The translations under genes were made by a program, and so were the position numbers. A DNA stretch of 6,269 nucleotides from the NCBI GenBank assembly GCA_024711415.1, contig JANJSW010000019.1, positions 1 to 6,269 on the forward strand, given 5' to 3'. The notes under the pieces were generated by a model, which saw only the letters and a list, made by a program, of their open reading frames with translations, had not been told where the DNA came from and ran no database searches. Below, piece by piece: positions 5,108 to 6,269 of this stretch; position 1 is the first letter of the stretch, and each line of letters begins with the position of its first letter. Source of the stretch: Thermomonas sp. (GTDB lineage Bacteria; Pseudomonadota; Gammaproteobacteria; Xanthomonadales; Xanthomonadaceae).

Positions 5108-6234
5108 GCGGGAACGGGCGACGCATCGTCGTCGGCGTGTCCGGCGGCGTCGACTCCTCGGTCGCCGCACTGCTGCTGCGCGATGCCGGCTATGAAGTCA
5201 CCGGCCTGTTCATGCAGAACTGGGCCGATGATGGTTCCGGCGAATGCCGCGCCGAGGACGACCGCCGCGACGCGGTGGCGGTCTGCGGGGCGCTCGGCAT
5301 CCCGATCCGCTTCCGCGACTTCTCGAAGGAATACTGGGACGGCGTGTTCCGCCATTTCCTCGACGAATACGCCGCCGGCCGCACGCCCAACCCGGACGTG
5401 CTGTGCAACCGCGAGATCAAGTTCAAGCATTTCCTCGATGCCGCCCGCGAGCTGGGCGCGGATGCCATCGCCACCGGTCACTACGCCCGCGTCGACCATG
5501 ACGGCCGCAGCTTCCGCCTGCTGCGCGCGATCGACCGCAGCAAGGACCAGAGCTACTTCCTGCACCAGCTGGGCCAGGTCCAGCTGGCGGCCACGCACTT
5601 CCCGCTGGGTGGCCTGCACAAGAGCGAGATCCGCCGGATCGCCGCCGAACATGGCCTGCGCACGGCGGAAAAGAAGGATTCCACCGGCATCTGCTTCATC
5701 GGCGAGCGCGATTTCCGCAGCTTCCTGGCGCAGTACCTGCCGGCCCGCGACGGCGAGATGCGTACGCCGGACGGCAGCCGCATCGGCAGCCACCCGGGGG
5801 TGTTCTATTTCACCCTCGGCCAGCGCGAAGGCCTGCACATCGGCGGCGTGCGCGGCCGCCCGCAGGCGCCGTGGTTCGTGGTGGCCAAGGACGTGGAGCG
5901 CAACATCCTGTACGTCGACCAGGGCCATGACAGCCCGTGGCTGCAGTCGCATGCATTGCGCAGCGAAACCGCGCACTGGATCGCCGGCAGCCCGCCGGCC
6001 GCGCGCTTTGCCTGCACCGCGCAGACCCGCTACCGGCAGCCGGACGAGGCCTGCGAGGTCGAAGTCCTGGACGACGGCACGCTTGCCGTGCGCTTCGCCC
6101 GGCCGCAGCGCGCGGTCACCCCCGGTCAATCGGTGGTGCTCTACGATGGCGACCATTGCCTGGGCGGCGCGGTGATCGCCGCCACCGACGCCCCCTTTCC
6201 CCGGACGACTTCCAGCGAGAACACTCCCGCATGA
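5104..6234 (+). CDS. mnmA: tRNA-specific 2-thiouridylase MnmA
   Basis: 376 residues, full length. MnmA (formerly TrmU) activates U34 of tRNA Lys, Glu and Gln with ATP and inserts sulfur relayed from IscS through the Tus proteins, making the s2U part of mnm5s2U. The N-terminal PP-loop is [12 protein letters not shown] (11-22). [12 protein letters not shown] (33-44) follows. The two catalytic cysteines lie in [15 protein letters not shown] (96-110, C101) and [12 protein letters not shown] (193-204, C197). ATGHYAR (123-129) and SKDQSYFL (146-153) are family blocks, and the C-terminal beta-barrel carries QTRYRQ (307-312) and [14 protein letters not shown] (337-350). The start is the ATG that overlaps the nudJ stop by 4 nt; the frame is open further upstream, but that stretch is nudJ in another frame. 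The stop overlaps the next ATG in the same way. The last 16 residues are a poorly conserved tail. Confidence 0.98.
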   Translation: MSGNGRRIVVGVSGGVDSSVAALLLRDAGYEVTGLFMQNWADDGSGECRAEDDRRDAVAVCGALGIPIRFRDFSKEYWDGVFRHFLDEYAAGRTPNPDVLCNREIKFKHFLDAARELGADAIATGHYARVDHDGRSFRLLRAIDRSKDQSYFLHQLGQVQLAATHFPLGGLHKSEIRRIAAEHGLRTAEKKDSTGICFIGERDFRSFLAQYLPARDGEMRTPDGSRIGSHPGVFYFTLGQREGLHIGGVRGRPQAPWFVVAKDVERNILYVDQGHDSPWLQSHALRSETAHWIAGSPPAARFACTAQTRYRQPDEACEVEVLDDGTLAVRFARPQRAVTPGQSVVLYDGDHCLGGAVIAATDAPFPRTTSSENTPA

Positions 6235-6269
6235 GCAATTCCATCGACGACCGCGTGCTTGCCTTGGCC
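6231..6269 (+). CDS. hflD: Probable high frequency lysogenization protein HflD homologue (first 13 codons)
   Basis: Only [13 protein letters not shown] is visible before the window ends. The ATG overlaps the mnmA stop (ATGA). HflD follows mnmA in many Gammaproteobacteria (E. coli order nudJ-mnmA-hflD-purB), and the pattern of a short polar start followed by LALA matches the HflD N-terminus. HflD is a peripheral membrane protein known in E. coli for its effect on lambda CII stability; its housekeeping role is unclear. Assignment is mainly by synteny. Confidence 0.7.
   Translation, partial: MSNSIDDRVLALA

Noticed and set aside
5056..6156. A 366-codon minus-strand frame antisense to mnmA
   Set aside because: It is a shadow of the GC-biased mnmA coding sequence; no motif, start signal or neighbour supports it.

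Overview
The window is high-GC (about two thirds G+C) gammaproteobacterial chromosome. The gene content and protein sequences fit the Xanthomonadaceae (Xanthomonas/Stenotrophomonas/Lysobacter/Luteimonas group); I cannot name a genus. It is housekeeping DNA: I see no insertion sequence, prophage, CRISPR array, tRNA or rRNA, and no sign of horizontal transfer.

Layout. Two gene sets diverge from a 49-bp gap at 4128-4176. To the left, on the minus strand, run clpS (N-degron adaptor), clpA (AAA+ unfoldase of ClpAP), a 4'-phosphopantetheinyl transferase only 6 nt behind clpA, and the first 99 codons of nrdA (class Ia ribonucleotide reductase large subunit), which leaves the window at position 1. 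To the right, on the plus strand, runs a tightly packed operon: a small secreted protein of unknown function, a NudJ-like Nudix hydrolase, mnmA (tRNA 2-thiouridylase) and the first 13 codons of what is probably hflD. Spacings there are +1, -4 and -4 nt, so translational coupling is likely.

Regulation. The most informative non-coding element is the nrdA leader. A good sigma70-type promoter (TTGACC-N17-TATCTT) overlaps the stop codon of the phosphopantetheinyl transferase gene. It should start transcription at the first helix of a complete cobalamin riboswitch (about 492-706, minus strand). About 190 nt of hairpin-rich leader then lead to the nrdA ribosome binding site. The expected logic is that adenosylcobalamin lowers expression of the B12-independent reductase, presumably because a B12-dependent class II enzyme is encoded elsewhere in the genome (inference). 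A second notable point is the clpS promoter: a perfect TATAAT lies 6 nt before the ATG, which predicts a leaderless clpS mRNA. clpA has its own candidate promoter in the 71-nt clpS-clpA gap.

I found no evidence of an undescribed system. The points worth following are the riboswitch expression platform, the leaderless clpS start and the unassigned secreted protein heading the nudJ-mnmA operon.
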